Assembly: GCA_014859215.1 (NCBI GenBank) | Contig: JACUUS010000003.1 | Location: 1 to 36,902, forward strand | Direction of reading: 5' to 3' | Length of the DNA: 36,902 nt | DNA from: Dehalococcoidia bacterium | GTDB lineage: Bacteria > Chloroflexota > Dehalococcoidia > SZUA-161 | Shown: piece after piece, positions 1 through 7,749 of the stretch | How the letters are laid out: the number at the start of each line of letters is the position of its first letter | Position numbering within the stretch: the first letter of the stretch is position 1 | Notes under the pieces: model-generated | Databases searched by the model: none | Told to the model about the DNA's origin: nothing | What the model saw: the letters and a program-made list of their open reading frames with translations, nothing else | Position numbers and translations under genes: made by a program

Positions 1-1
1 C

Positions 2-1345
2 GGGAAACTGTATATCCTCCAGACGCGTCCTGTGACGACACTTAAGGCCCCGGCGACAACTACGGTAGCTGAGGAATCCGGCGTATCTGTCCTGCTGAAG
101 GGTTCGCCGGCCAGCCCGGGACTCGGGTCAGGTCCTGTCAAAGTTGTACTTGATCCTTCGCGGACTGATGAAATAGAGCAGGGCGATATCCTGGTTGCCG
201 AGATGACCACTCCCGATTTTGTCCCGGCGATGAAGCGCGCAGCGGGGATTGTTACTGACCGCGGTGGGAGGACCTGTCATGCCGCTATTGTGAGCAGGGA
301 GCTAGGTATACCCTGCGTGGTGGGCGTCGGCGACGGCACGCGTGTTCTTAAGCCGGGGCAGATTGTCACCGTGGACGGATCTCTTGGCAAAGTGTACGAG
401 GGCAAAGTGGCAGGCAAGGTCAGCAGCGCAAAGAAAGTGGTGCCAAGAACGGATACTGCAACTCGGACCAGAATCTATGTGAATCTTGCTGAGCCGGAAC
501 TGGCTGCCGCCGTGGCTTCCCGTCACGTCGACGGTGTCGGTCTGCTGCGGGCGGAATTCATGGTAGCCCAGATCGGCGAGCATCCCCGATACATGCTCAG
601 GGAAGGTAGAGGTTCGGAATTCACGGAAAGACTCTTCCAGGGCCTGAATTCTTTCGCTAAGGCATTCAGTCCCCGTCCTGTCGTCTACCGCACTACTGAT
701 TTCAAGACCAATGAGTATCGGAATCTCAAGGGCGGACAGGAATACGAAGAGCCGGAAGAGAACCCCATGCTGGGCTACAGAGGGTGCTCACGTTATATAA
801 AGGAGCTGGACGTATTCCGGCTCGAACTCGAGGCCATTAAGCGGGTAAGAGAGAGTTACAGTAATCTGTGGGTCATGATTCCTTTCGTCCGCACTGTCGA
901 GGAGATATCACGCATTCGGGACCTGCTCATAGCTGAAGGCCTGCCGCAAAGGGAAGACTTCAAGCTCTGGATGATGGTGGAAGTCCCCTCCAACATATTC
1001 CTGATCGACAAGTTCCTTGATGTAGGTATCGATGGAATCTCGATCGGATCCAATGATTTGACCCAGCTCATTCTTGGTATTGACCGGGACAGCCAGAAAC
1101 TGGCAGATGACTTTGATGAACGGGACGAGGCGGTACTCATAGCGCTGGAGAAGGCGATCAAAGCCGCTGCCTCGAGGGGTGTAACGAGTTCGATCTGCGG
1201 CCAGGCTCCCTCTTTCTATCCCGAACTAACCGAGAAATTGGTCGAGTGGGGAATAACGTCAATATCAGTCAATCCTGACGTCATCGAGAAGACCAGGGAA
1301 ATAGTGGCTTTGGCTGAGCAGAGACTTCACTCGACTCTCCCATAA
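2..1345 (+). CDS. ppsA: Phosphoenolpyruvate synthase, C-terminal part (5' truncated by window edge)
   Basis: The frame is open from base 2, and its first codons (GKLYILQTRPVT) match the end of the N-terminal ATP-grasp domain of PEP synthase. The apparent GTG start at 32 is therefore internal and the gene begins upstream. The mobile phosphohistidine domain follows, with the motif GGRTCHAAIVSRELGIPCVV; the phosphorylated His is codon 278-280. The rest is the PEP/pyruvate-binding TIM barrel, with NPMLGYRG, SIGSNDLTQL and the ICGQAPS segment carrying the catalytic Cys. Known role of the family: ATP + pyruvate + water gives PEP + AMP + phosphate, feeding gluconeogenesis. The stop lies 11 bp before dgt, so the two are probably co-transcribed. 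PPDK is less likely because the GGRTCHAAI and CGQAPS signatures are PpsA-like. Confidence 0.93.
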   Translation, partial: GKLYILQTRPVTTLKAPATTTVAEESGVSVLLKGSPASPGLGSGPVKVVLDPSRTDEIEQGDILVAEMTTPDFVPAMKRAAGIVTDRGGRTCHAAIVSRELGIPCVVGVGDGTRVLKPGQIVTVDGSLGKVYEGKVAGKVSSAKKVVPRTDTATRTRIYVNLAEPELAAAVASRHVDGVGLLRAEFMVAQIGEHPRYMLREGRGSEFTERLFQGLNSFAKAFSPRPVVYRTTDFKTNEYRNLKGGQEYEEPEENPMLGYRGCSRYIKELDVFRLELEAIKRVRESYSNLWVMIPFVRTVEEISRIRDLLIAEGLPQREDFKLWMMVEVPSNIFLIDKFLDVGIDGISIGSNDLTQLILGIDRDSQKLADDFDERDEAVLIALEKAIKAAASRGVTSSICGQAPSFYPELTEKLVEWGITSISVNPDVIEKTREIVALAEQRLHSTLP

Positions 1346-1356
1346 CGGGAGAACCG

Positions 1357-2385
1357 ATGATACACGGGGACGTTCGCCGGCGCCTGGAGGAGAGGGAGGA
1401 GTCTCTCTCTCCGTATGCTGCTCGCAGCCGGCTGGCGCGCAGGGAGCGGGGCGAAAGTCCGTGTCCGATGCGGACCGAGTTCCAGCGGGACCGCGATCGT
1501 GTAATACATTCCAAAGCCTTCCGCCGGTTGAAGCACAAGACTCAAGTCTTCATTGCACCTGCCGGCGACCACTATGTCACCAGGCTCACGCATACACTTG
1601 AGGTCTCGCAAATAGCCCGTTCAATTGCCCGGGCGTTGAATCTGAATGAAGACCTGGCCGAAGCAATAAGCCTCGGGCATGACCTCGGTCATACTCCCTT
1701 CGGGCATGTCGGTGAGGAAGTGCTTAATGAACTTTGCCCGACCGGATTCAGTCACAACGAACAGAGCTTACGTATCGTAGAGGTGCTGGGAAAAGACGGT
1801 CAAGGCCTTAACCTGACACGTGAGGTAAGGGAAGGAATCCTGAAGCATTCGAAGAGCAGAAAAGAGATAATCGGCAAGAACGATGATCTCCCGCGTACTC
1901 TGGAAGGACAGATTGTTAGGCTGGCTGACTCAGTTGCATATATCAACCATGACATAGGTGACGCGATAAGGGCCGGCCTTATCAAAGAAGAGGACCTTCC
2001 CGGGGAGGCGGTCGCTGTCCTGGGTCAATCGAATTCTGACCGAATCAATACTATGGTCACGGATATGGTCGATAGCTCATGGTCCGCCACAAGCCTGGGC
2101 GCGGAGAGCGAACCAGTGATCAGGCTCAGTCCAACTACTCTGGCCATGGCAAACAACCTGCGTGAATTTCTCTTCCAGAATGTGTACGAGGTACAGACAT
2201 CACTGGCTGAAACCGGAAGGGCTCGCCAAATGGTCCGTCTTCTTTACAACTATTTCATGCAGAATCCGTCAAAGCTTCCTGCGGAATACTCCCGCAACTT
2301 TGAGCTTGAACGAAACGTCGTAGACTATATTGCGGGCATGACTGACAACTATGCCACCAACTTGGCGGAAAAACTGGAAGTTTAG
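1357..2385 (+). CDS. dgt: Deoxyguanosinetriphosphate triphosphohydrolase-like protein (HD domain)
   Basis: 342 residues. The N-terminal segment, through FQRDRDRVIHSKAFRRLKHK, is typical of bacterial dGTPase-like proteins of the short subclass. The metal-binding HD signature is visible: His79 in THTLEV, His108-Asp109 in LGHDLGH and Asp191 in RLADSVAY. The family hydrolyses dNTPs to the deoxynucleoside plus triphosphate. The ATG at 1357 follows a GGGAG sequence at 1347-1351. The gene sits between ppsA and dnaG on the same strand with gaps of 11 and 17 bp. Placement directly upstream of primase suggests dNTP pool control tied to replication, which is inference. Substrate preference cannot be read from the sequence. 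Confidence 0.93.
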   Translation: MIHGDVRRRLEEREESLSPYAARSRLARRERGESPCPMRTEFQRDRDRVIHSKAFRRLKHKTQVFIAPAGDHYVTRLTHTLEVSQIARSIARALNLNEDLAEAISLGHDLGHTPFGHVGEEVLNELCPTGFSHNEQSLRIVEVLGKDGQGLNLTREVREGILKHSKSRKEIIGKNDDLPRTLEGQIVRLADSVAYINHDIGDAIRAGLIKEEDLPGEAVAVLGQSNSDRINTMVTDMVDSSWSATSLGAESEPVIRLSPTTLAMANNLREFLFQNVYEVQTSLAETGRARQMVRLLYNYFMQNPSKLPAEYSRNFELERNVVDYIAGMTDNYATNLAEKLEV

Positions 2386-2402
2386 TATCATCAGTTCTGA
2401 AC

Positions 2403-4235
2403 ATGAGCAATGTGAACGACGTTAAGCAAAGGCTTGACATTGTCGATGTACTGAGCAGCTACCTGAGCTTTGCAAGAGCGGGCCGTTACTTTAAGGCTGC
2501 ATGCCCTTTCCATGAGGAGAAAACGCCATCGTTCTTTGTATTCCCGGATAGGCAGTCGTGGAGATGCTTCGGATGCGGAGCGGGCGGTGATGTATTCTCC
2601 TTCATAATGAAGAAAGAAGGAGTAGATTTCAGCCAGGCCCTGAGACTGATGGCGGACAGGGCCGGGGTGTCCCTGTCTCCCGGGAAGAGAACAACCGAAC
2701 GTAAGCCGGACGAGCGGCTGTATGAGGCAAATGAGGCTGCGGCCAGGTACTTCCACCATCTACTTCTGAACTCAGAGACAGCAACCGCGGCGTTGAAGTA
2801 CGTAACCGCAAGAGGCCTGGATAGAAAGACTGTTGAGGATTTTCAACTGGGTTTTAGCTTGGGCGAGGGGCTCAAGAAGCACCTTGCCGAGCTCGGCTAT
2901 CGAGAGGATGATCTGCTCGCGGTGGGACTCCTGAAGGAGAAAGATGGGAGAAAATTTGAGTTCTTCCGCCATCGCTTGATGTTTCCGATCAGGGATGTTA
3001 AGAAAAGATTGTTGGGATTTGGAGGTCGCGCGCTGGACGATTCAGCGCCGAAGTACCTGAACTCGCCCCAGACGGTACTATTCGACAAGAGTGGTGTCCT
3101 GTTTGGTATTGACCGCGCTTCCGAAGCGATCAGGGAAAAAAGAGTCGCGGTCATGGTCGAAGGATACATGGATGTTGTTATGGCTCATCAACACGGGATA
3201 AGAAACGTTGTAGGGTCAATGGGAACTTCCTTGACCGAAAAGCAGATAAAGACGCTGAAGGCGTTTACCACAAACATCGCATTCGCGCTGGACCCGGACG
3301 TGGCCGGCAATGAAGCGACTCTACGCGGCATCGAGGTGGCTCGTCGGGCCTTTGACCGGGGAAGTCTACAGATGCCCTCCGCTCTCGGGGCGACCTCCAC
3401 GCTCAAGGCTGACATAAGGATCATACCGCTGCCTGAAGGCAAGGACCCGGATGATGTAATCAGGGAGAATCCTGAAGTGTGGCACGAACTGGTTAAGCAG
3501 GCTCTGCCGTTGATGGATCACCTCCTGAATGTAGCGTCGTCGAAGCTGGACCTGACGAGGCCGGAAGGAAAGTCCATGGCGAGCGAGCAACTGCTGCCGC
3601 TGATTGCCGAAATAGAAGACGAGATGCAGCGTGAGTATTACCTGGGAAAGCTGGCAACCCTGCTCGGGGTCAACGAGAGGATTCTCGTGAACAAGGCTTC
3701 CGATTTGCTGCGCACGCGGACAGAAAGAGCAAGCAGGGTCAAGCCCAGGATCGATTCCGTTTCTCGTTTCGGTGACCGGCTTGAGGAATACTGCCTTGCC
3801 TTGCTTTTGCAGCATCCCGAAATACCACGTGAAAAGGACAGGCTCGTGCCTGAATATTTCGAACGCACGGAAAACCGGGAGATCTTCCTGTCCATGCAGG
3901 AGACTTCAAATACTGAGAGAATTGCTGAGATAGTGGCTCCTGATCTAAGAGAACATCTTCAATCATTGCTTGGGACAGTCTTGCCGCCAGACGCTGGAGC
4001 CAGGTGGGAAACGGCGTTGTCGGACTGCATCCGCAGGCTTGAAGAGCGGTGGCTGCTCGTCCAGGAAGAGTTCGTAACGCTCGAGTTCGAACCGTTTGCC
4101 GGGCAGGACGCTGCCGCCGCGCGAGCACAGCGGGAGCTGCTTGAACAGAGGACAAAAGAGATTAACTCCAGGCTCACCCGGGCAATGCGAGAGAGAGCTG
4201 AATCGGGGTTTGGCAAAGAGAGGTTGAATGGATAA
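2403..4235 (+). CDS. dnaG: DNA primase
   Basis: 610 residues, slightly longer than E. coli DnaG. The N-terminal CHC2 zinc-binding domain has Cys34, His37, Cys55 and Cys58 (ACPFHEEKTPSFFVF, then RCFGCGAGG). The TOPRIM catalytic core shows the acidic motif VEGYMDVV at about residues 252-259 and ALDPDVAGNEA at about 295-305, with the DxD at 297/299. The C-terminal third is helical and less conserved, as expected for the helicase-interaction domain. The enzyme makes RNA primers for lagging-strand synthesis. The reading frame runs 8 bp into rpoD, so translation of primase and sigma factor is probably coupled. Confidence 0.96.
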   Translation: MSNVNDVKQRLDIVDVLSSYLSFARAGRYFKAACPFHEEKTPSFFVFPDRQSWRCFGCGAGGDVFSFIMKKEGVDFSQALRLMADRAGVSLSPGKRTTERKPDERLYEANEAAARYFHHLLLNSETATAALKYVTARGLDRKTVEDFQLGFSLGEGLKKHLAELGYREDDLLAVGLLKEKDGRKFEFFRHRLMFPIRDVKKRLLGFGGRALDDSAPKYLNSPQTVLFDKSGVLFGIDRASEAIREKRVAVMVEGYMDVVMAHQHGIRNVVGSMGTSLTEKQIKTLKAFTTNIAFALDPDVAGNEATLRGIEVARRAFDRGSLQMPSALGATSTLKADIRIIPLPEGKDPDDVIRENPEVWHELVKQALPLMDHLLNVASSKLDLTRPEGKSMASEQLLPLIAEIEDEMQREYYLGKLATLLGVNERILVNKASDLLRTRTERASRVKPRIDSVSRFGDRLEEYCLALLLQHPEIPREKDRLVPEYFERTENREIFLSMQETSNTERIAEIVAPDLREHLQSLLGTVLPPDAGARWETALSDCIRRLEERWLLVQEEFVTLEFEPFAGQDAAAARAQRELLEQRTKEINSRLTRAMRERAESGFGKERLNG

Positions 4236-5811
4236 GGAACCTAAAGACCTTGATCAATTCCTGGACGAGGATGGCGACCTGCTGCCCGAAGACTTGTTCC
4301 AGGCTGAAGCAAGGACAGGGGAGGTGGACCTGGAACAGGAAGCTGATATTTTTGCCTCGGGTGCCAGGTTCTCGCAGGAAACGCATGATGATATCTTCGG
4401 CCCCATGTCCGAAGGTGAAAGCAAGCTAAGGAATGATCTGGCCCTGGGAACGGCGGAACCGACCGAAACGGAGATCTGGGAGGAGGAAGCGGAGGTTGAA
4501 GAGCTTCAGGAAGCGGGACTGGAACTGGAGGAGATGATAGATGACCCTGTCCGCATGTATCTCAGAGAAATGGGCCGCGTTTCTCTCCTCAGCGCCCGTG
4601 AGGAAAAGCAGCTGGCCAGGAAGATGGAGGAAGGCCGGTTTCTTAAGAGAATTGAGGATGACTGGATTAACAGGCACGGCCAGTATGCTTCTCCGGTCGA
4701 TCTGGCGAGTTCCATTCTCACTATGCTGGGCCAGAGCACGCCGTTCATCATCGCGCTCGAGGAAGAGTTGAGCCTGCACCGGCGTCCAAGTATCACACAG
4801 CGAATTAACGACCCTGTCTTGCGCAGCTCTATCGATGGGGAGATCAGCCAGCGCCTCTCGAAAGGCGTTGTCGACAGGACTTCGAGCGAGCCTCATGAAG
4901 CTGAAGAGACTCTGAAAGACCTTTCCCTCCTGCTTGCCGTTATTCCACCTGAACTACTCGAGGTGGTGGAAGGTGATTACTCTGTTTCTGATCTGGTGGG
5001 CATGGCCGGACAGCCTGAATTCCGCCAGAAGCTTGGCCCCCTGGAAGACGCATTAAAGGAGCACTGGGATCATATCAGGGAGGAGGGGGCCAGAGCGCAA
5101 CGGCACCTTATAGAGGCGAATTTGCGCCTTGTGGTGAGCATTGCCAAGAAGTATATAGGGCGGGGCATGTCGCTTCTGGACTTGATTCAGGAAGGCAACA
5201 TCGGACTAATTCGCGCCGTGGAGAAGTTCGATTACCGGAAAGGTTACAAGTTCAGTACCTACGCGACCTGGTGGATTCGCCAGGCGATCACAAGGGATAT
5301 CGCGGACAAAGCCCGCACCATTCGTATTCCGGTGCACATGGTCGAAACGATTAACAAGCTAATTCGTACCAGCAGGCGCCTCTCTCAGGAGTACGGACGC
5401 GAGCCCACTTCCGAAGAGATCGGTCGCGGCATGGGTATATCCCCTGAGAAAGTCAGGGAGATAATCAAGATCTCTCAGGAACCGGTGTCACTGGAAATGC
5501 CTATCGGCGAAGAAGAGGACAGCCACCTGGGTGACTTCATAGAGGACAGATCCACAATGCCTCCGGTAGAGGCGGCGTCCCTGAACCTGCTCAAGGACCA
5601 GGTCGAGGAGGTGCTCTCTACTCTCACCCCGAGAGAGAGACGGGTCCTACAATTACGGTTTGGCCTTGAAGACGGCCGTAGCCGGACCCTTGAAGAGGTG
5701 GGCAAGGAATTCGGGGTCACCCGGGAACGAATACGCCAGATCGAGGCAAAAGCCCTCCGCAAGCTGCGTCACCCCAGCAGATCAAAGAAGTTGAAAGATT
5801 ACCTGGAGTAA
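4228..5811 (+). CDS. rpoD: Primary sigma factor RpoD/SigA
   Basis: 527 residues. The acidic N-terminus (about residues 1-100) resembles region 1.1. Region 1.2 begins near residue 104 (DDPVRMYLREMGRVSLL). A non-conserved spacer of about 150 residues precedes region 2 (EANLRLVVSIAKKYIGRGM, DLIQEGNIGLIRAVEKFDY, KFSTYATWWIRQAITR). Region 3 contains RIPVHMVETINKL. Region 4 ends with the helix-turn-helix EEVGKEFGVTRERIRQIEAK. The region 2.4 and 4.2 residues look canonical, consistent with the TATAAT and TTGnnn promoters seen across the window. The ATG lies inside the end of dnaG, preceded by GCAAAGAGAGG as ribosome-binding site. It is the last gene of the ppsA-dgt-dnaG-rpoD run. Confidence 0.97.
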   Translation: MDKEPKDLDQFLDEDGDLLPEDLFQAEARTGEVDLEQEADIFASGARFSQETHDDIFGPMSEGESKLRNDLALGTAEPTETEIWEEEAEVEELQEAGLELEEMIDDPVRMYLREMGRVSLLSAREEKQLARKMEEGRFLKRIEDDWINRHGQYASPVDLASSILTMLGQSTPFIIALEEELSLHRRPSITQRINDPVLRSSIDGEISQRLSKGVVDRTSSEPHEAEETLKDLSLLLAVIPPELLEVVEGDYSVSDLVGMAGQPEFRQKLGPLEDALKEHWDHIREEGARAQRHLIEANLRLVVSIAKKYIGRGMSLLDLIQEGNIGLIRAVEKFDYRKGYKFSTYATWWIRQAITRDIADKARTIRIPVHMVETINKLIRTSRRLSQEYGREPTSEEIGRGMGISPEKVREIIKISQEPVSLEMPIGEEEDSHLGDFIEDRSTMPPVEAASLNLLKDQVEEVLSTLTPRERRVLQLRFGLEDGRSRTLEEVGKEFGVTRERIRQIEAKALRKLRHPSRSKKLKDYLE

Positions 5812-5860
5812 GGAACAGGCCTTTCTTGCGCGAGTCTATATTGACGATCCCTGAATAGGC

Positions 5861-6073
5861 CTACCTGTAGCGGGAGCTGTGCGTTGTTCCACTCAGGATT
5901 GGCTCGTTTATGTAAATATCACCGTTGCGAATCTTGATGTTGAAGCCGCATTCGGGGTTGGTGCACACCCACACCTTGTAGTGGATTGGTGCCCCCTGGC
6001 TTCCGAAGTCGGATAGAGGCACCAGGTCGCCAGAGTTACATTTCTGGCATTTGGGGAAAACGACGTTCTCCAC
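5861..6073 (-). CDS. Small zinc-ribbon protein, function unknown
   Basis: About 70 residues. Two Cys pairs, CQKC near the N-terminus and CTNPEC about 30 residues later, suggest a single zinc ribbon. The C-terminal tail is basic and ends in SSRYR. I chose the GTG at 6073 because GGGAGGTGG sits four bases upstream of it; a TTG at 6091 in the same frame would overlap that Shine-Dalgarno sequence. A near-consensus promoter lies just upstream (6106-6134). It faces rpoD tail to tail. I do not recognise a named family. Zinc-ribbon proteins of this size often bind nucleic acid or polymerase, but nothing here proves that. Confidence 0.75.
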   Translation of the reverse strand: MENVVFPKCQKCNSGDLVPLSDFGSQGAPIHYKVWVCTNPECGFNIKIRNGDIYINEPILSGTTHSSRYR

Positions 6074-6105
6074 AGAACCACCTCCCGCCAAATTATGACT
6101 GGCTA

Positions 6106-6134
6106 AGTATACACTACCGTCTAACTTTTGGCAA
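6106..6134 (-). promoter_or_regulatory. Sigma70-type promoter for the small zinc-ribbon gene
   Basis: Read on the minus strand: TTGCCA at 6134-6129, a 17-bp spacer, then TATACT at 6111-6106. The expected start of transcription is near 6099, leaving about 25 nt of leader with a strong GGGAGGTGG before the GTG start at 6073. It lies in the gap after the thpR stop codon, so the gene has its own promoter. Confidence 0.75.
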
Positions 6135-6143
6135 CACGTTCAC

Positions 6144-6728
6144 TCACGAACTTTGAAGGGGAACACTCGCAAGGCACGTGTAGATGGCTCCGTGGCGGGT
6201 GAGCTCGCTCCGCATCAGGCTGAAGGTGTGTACCTGAAAGGACGCCGCGGTTTGCTCTCTTATCGACATCACAAGGTCGCGGATTCTCTGACGTTCCAGG
6301 CCCCTCGCCTGCTCGCGCACCCGTCCAAGCGTCAGGTGGGGAGTAAATTGACGTCCTTCCCGCGGGAAGCCCAAAGGTACCATGGCCTCTTCGACGTCAT
6401 GCTGCAACGCGCAGAGGCTGTGCACGTCTCCCTCGAGTCCAATCCAGATGACGCGGGTGGATGCCGGTCCCGGGAAGGTTCCAGGCTTACCGAGAGTGAG
6501 ATTGAAAGGCGTTTTGCTTCTGGCGACCGCGCGGAGGGAATCGGTGATTATGTCAATCTGCTCAACACGGGTGTCGCCGAGGAATTTCAGGGTCAGGTGA
6601 ATACCATCCGGACTGACCCACTTCACGGGTGAACACCCATTGCCTACAAGGGTATCCCGCAACCTGCCCAGGGCGTGTTTTGCCTCCCACGGAAGCTCGA
6701 TCGCAACAAAAGTCCTGGTCTTCTCCAA
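6144..6728 (-). CDS. thpR: RNA 2',3'-cyclic phosphodiesterase (LigT/ThpR)
   Basis: 194 residues, normal for the bacterial 2H phosphoesterase family. The two catalytic HxTx motifs are intact: HLTL at residues 44-47 and HLTL at 131-134. The N-terminus reads TRTFVAIELP, typical of ThpR. Members hydrolyse 2',3'-cyclic phosphates to 2'-phosphates and may ligate tRNA halves in vitro. The start is a TTG at 6728 with GAGGAAAG a few bases upstream; there is no in-frame ATG in a sensible place. It begins 10 bp after the stop of the amidohydrolase gene, so both are likely read from the promoter at 7588-7616. Confidence 0.92.
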   Translation of the reverse strand: MEKTRTFVAIELPWEAKHALGRLRDTLVGNGCSPVKWVSPDGIHLTLKFLGDTRVEQIDIITDSLRAVARSKTPFNLTLGKPGTFPGPASTRVIWIGLEGDVHSLCALQHDVEEAMVPLGFPREGRQFTPHLTLGRVREQARGLERQRIRDLVMSIREQTAASFQVHTFSLMRSELTRHGAIYTCLASVPLQSS

Positions 6729-6738
6729 GTGTCTTTCC

Positions 6739-7581
6739 TCAGTTGAGGGAAAGAAGCCTGCTGGCGTTGTCCCCGAGGATGGCCTTTTTGCTCGCTTCCG
6801 GCATTGGAAGCGACATGACCGCCTTCACTATCCGGTCCTGGCGGATTAACGGATGATCGCTACCGAACAGAATCTTGTCCGCCCCGAGGATGTCGGCAAC
6901 GTGTAGAAATACTTCGTCTCTGTACAAGAAAGGTGAGGCGGCGGTATCGAAATATACATTCTTCATGGCGGCTGCCATTTCGGGCATGAGGGCGTAGAAA
7001 GGAAGACCTCCGCCCCAGTGAGCGCATACCAGAAGCTGAGCCGGGAAATTTTGAATGAAGCGGTAGAGAATGCCGGGGGAGATTTCTCCCTTTCCTGTGT
7101 ATGTATGTCCGACGGGCTCGGACGCGTGTGTAAGAATGATGAGATTGTGCCTCATGGCCGCTTCGACCAGGGGTGACATCGCCTCTCTGTCGGTAAGGTC
7201 AAATCCCTGGGTATCACACCTCAGTTCACCGATTCCCTTAATACCGTATCGCGCGCAACGCTTGATCTCGTCTATGGCCTTTTGCCCGGCCAGCGGCTGA
7301 ACAGCGCAGAAGCCAATTAACCTGCCCGGGAATCGATTTACGGCATCGATAATGTAGTCGTTTGTGAGCTGGCAGAGCTCATGACTGCTCCAGCCTATAT
7401 TGAGCGCCACGGAGACGTCGATGCCCTGATCGTCCATATTGCGGACAAGCTCTTCGGCGCTGATCATTCTGGCTTTCGGGTCAGAATAAAGCAGGTCGAA
7501 GCAGGCATCTTTTCCGCTGCAATTGAGATGTCTGCTGACGATCTCCGGGGGGAAAATATGCGTGTGGAAGTCGATGATCAC
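6739..7581 (-). CDS. Amidohydrolase family (Amidohydro_2, TIM-barrel metal hydrolase)
   Basis: 280 residues. The N-terminal metal ligands are MIIDFHTHIF (His6, His8), and later motifs include GIGELRCDTQGF, ILTHASEP, CAHWGGGLPF and FGSDHPL with the conserved Asp. The pattern matches the PF04909 group (ACMSD and related decarboxylases or hydrolases). Substrate cannot be named from sequence; a TatD-like nuclease is a weaker alternative. The GTG start coincides with the predicted transcription start of a TATAAT promoter, so the mRNA appears leaderless. It forms a two-gene unit with thpR and is divergent from the transketolase genes. Confidence 0.88.
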   Translation of the reverse strand: MIIDFHTHIFPPEIVSRHLNCSGKDACFDLLYSDPKARMISAEELVRNMDDQGIDVSVALNIGWSSHELCQLTNDYIIDAVNRFPGRLIGFCAVQPLAGQKAIDEIKRCARYGIKGIGELRCDTQGFDLTDREAMSPLVEAAMRHNLIILTHASEPVGHTYTGKGEISPGILYRFIQNFPAQLLVCAHWGGGLPFYALMPEMAAAMKNVYFDTAASPFLYRDEVFLHVADILGADKILFGSDHPLIRQDRIVKAVMSLPMPEASKKAILGDNASRLLSLN

Positions 7582-7587
7582 GACCAG

Positions 7588-7616
7588 ATTATATCAAGGT
7601 GTAGACGGCCGGACAA
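7588..7616 (-). promoter_or_regulatory. Promoter of the amidohydrolase-thpR unit (leaderless transcript predicted)
   Basis: Minus strand: TTGTCC at 7616-7611, a 17-bp spacer, TATAAT at 7593-7588. The start point expected seven bases downstream falls on the GTG start codon at 7581. There is no Shine-Dalgarno sequence in between. It overlaps the plus-strand promoter at 7602-7631. Confidence 0.78.
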
Positions 7617-7631
7617 GGAACATGTTATAAT
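7602..7631 (+). promoter_or_regulatory. Promoter of the split transketolase genes
   Basis: Plus strand: TAGACG at 7602-7607, an 18-bp spacer, perfect TATAAT at 7626-7631. The expected start is near 7638. The -35 region shares bases with the divergent amidohydrolase promoter, so the two polymerases should compete. Confidence 0.65.
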
Positions 7632-7637
7632 TCAGTG

Positions 7638-7749
7638 GAGGGTAGGAATGTCCCCATCTGGCAAGGGGCCGCAAGAATACTGTACTAATTCCCGAGCCTC
7701 GGCCGATTCGAGCGCCGAGGCTGCTTCATTTAAGAGCGGGAGTATCTCT
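7638..7749 (+). promoter_or_regulatory. Structured 5' leader of the transketolase operon (class unknown)
   Basis: About 110 nt between the predicted start point and the preferred TTG start. It can fold into an outer helix (GGAAT 7645-7649 with ATTCC 7688-7692), an inner CCCC/GGGG helix (7652-7655 with 7665-7668), and a perfect 9-bp hairpin, AGCCTCGGC 7695-7703 with GCCGAGGCT 7714-7722. A GGGAG ribosome-binding site (7738-7742) follows. I could not match it to a known riboswitch. The same bases are in frame with the transketolase from an ATG at 7648 preceded by GGAGGG, so it may instead encode a 34-residue N-terminal extension. Confidence 0.4.

Noticed and set aside
5817..5862. Two AGGCCT palindromes between rpoD and the zinc-ribbon gene as a terminator
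   Set aside because: Six-base arms 34 bases apart with no T-run are too weak to support.
7648..7650. ATG with GGAGGG as the transketolase start
   Set aside because: Not excluded, but it adds a 34-residue low-complexity tail absent from the family; TTG at 7750 fits length and similarity better.
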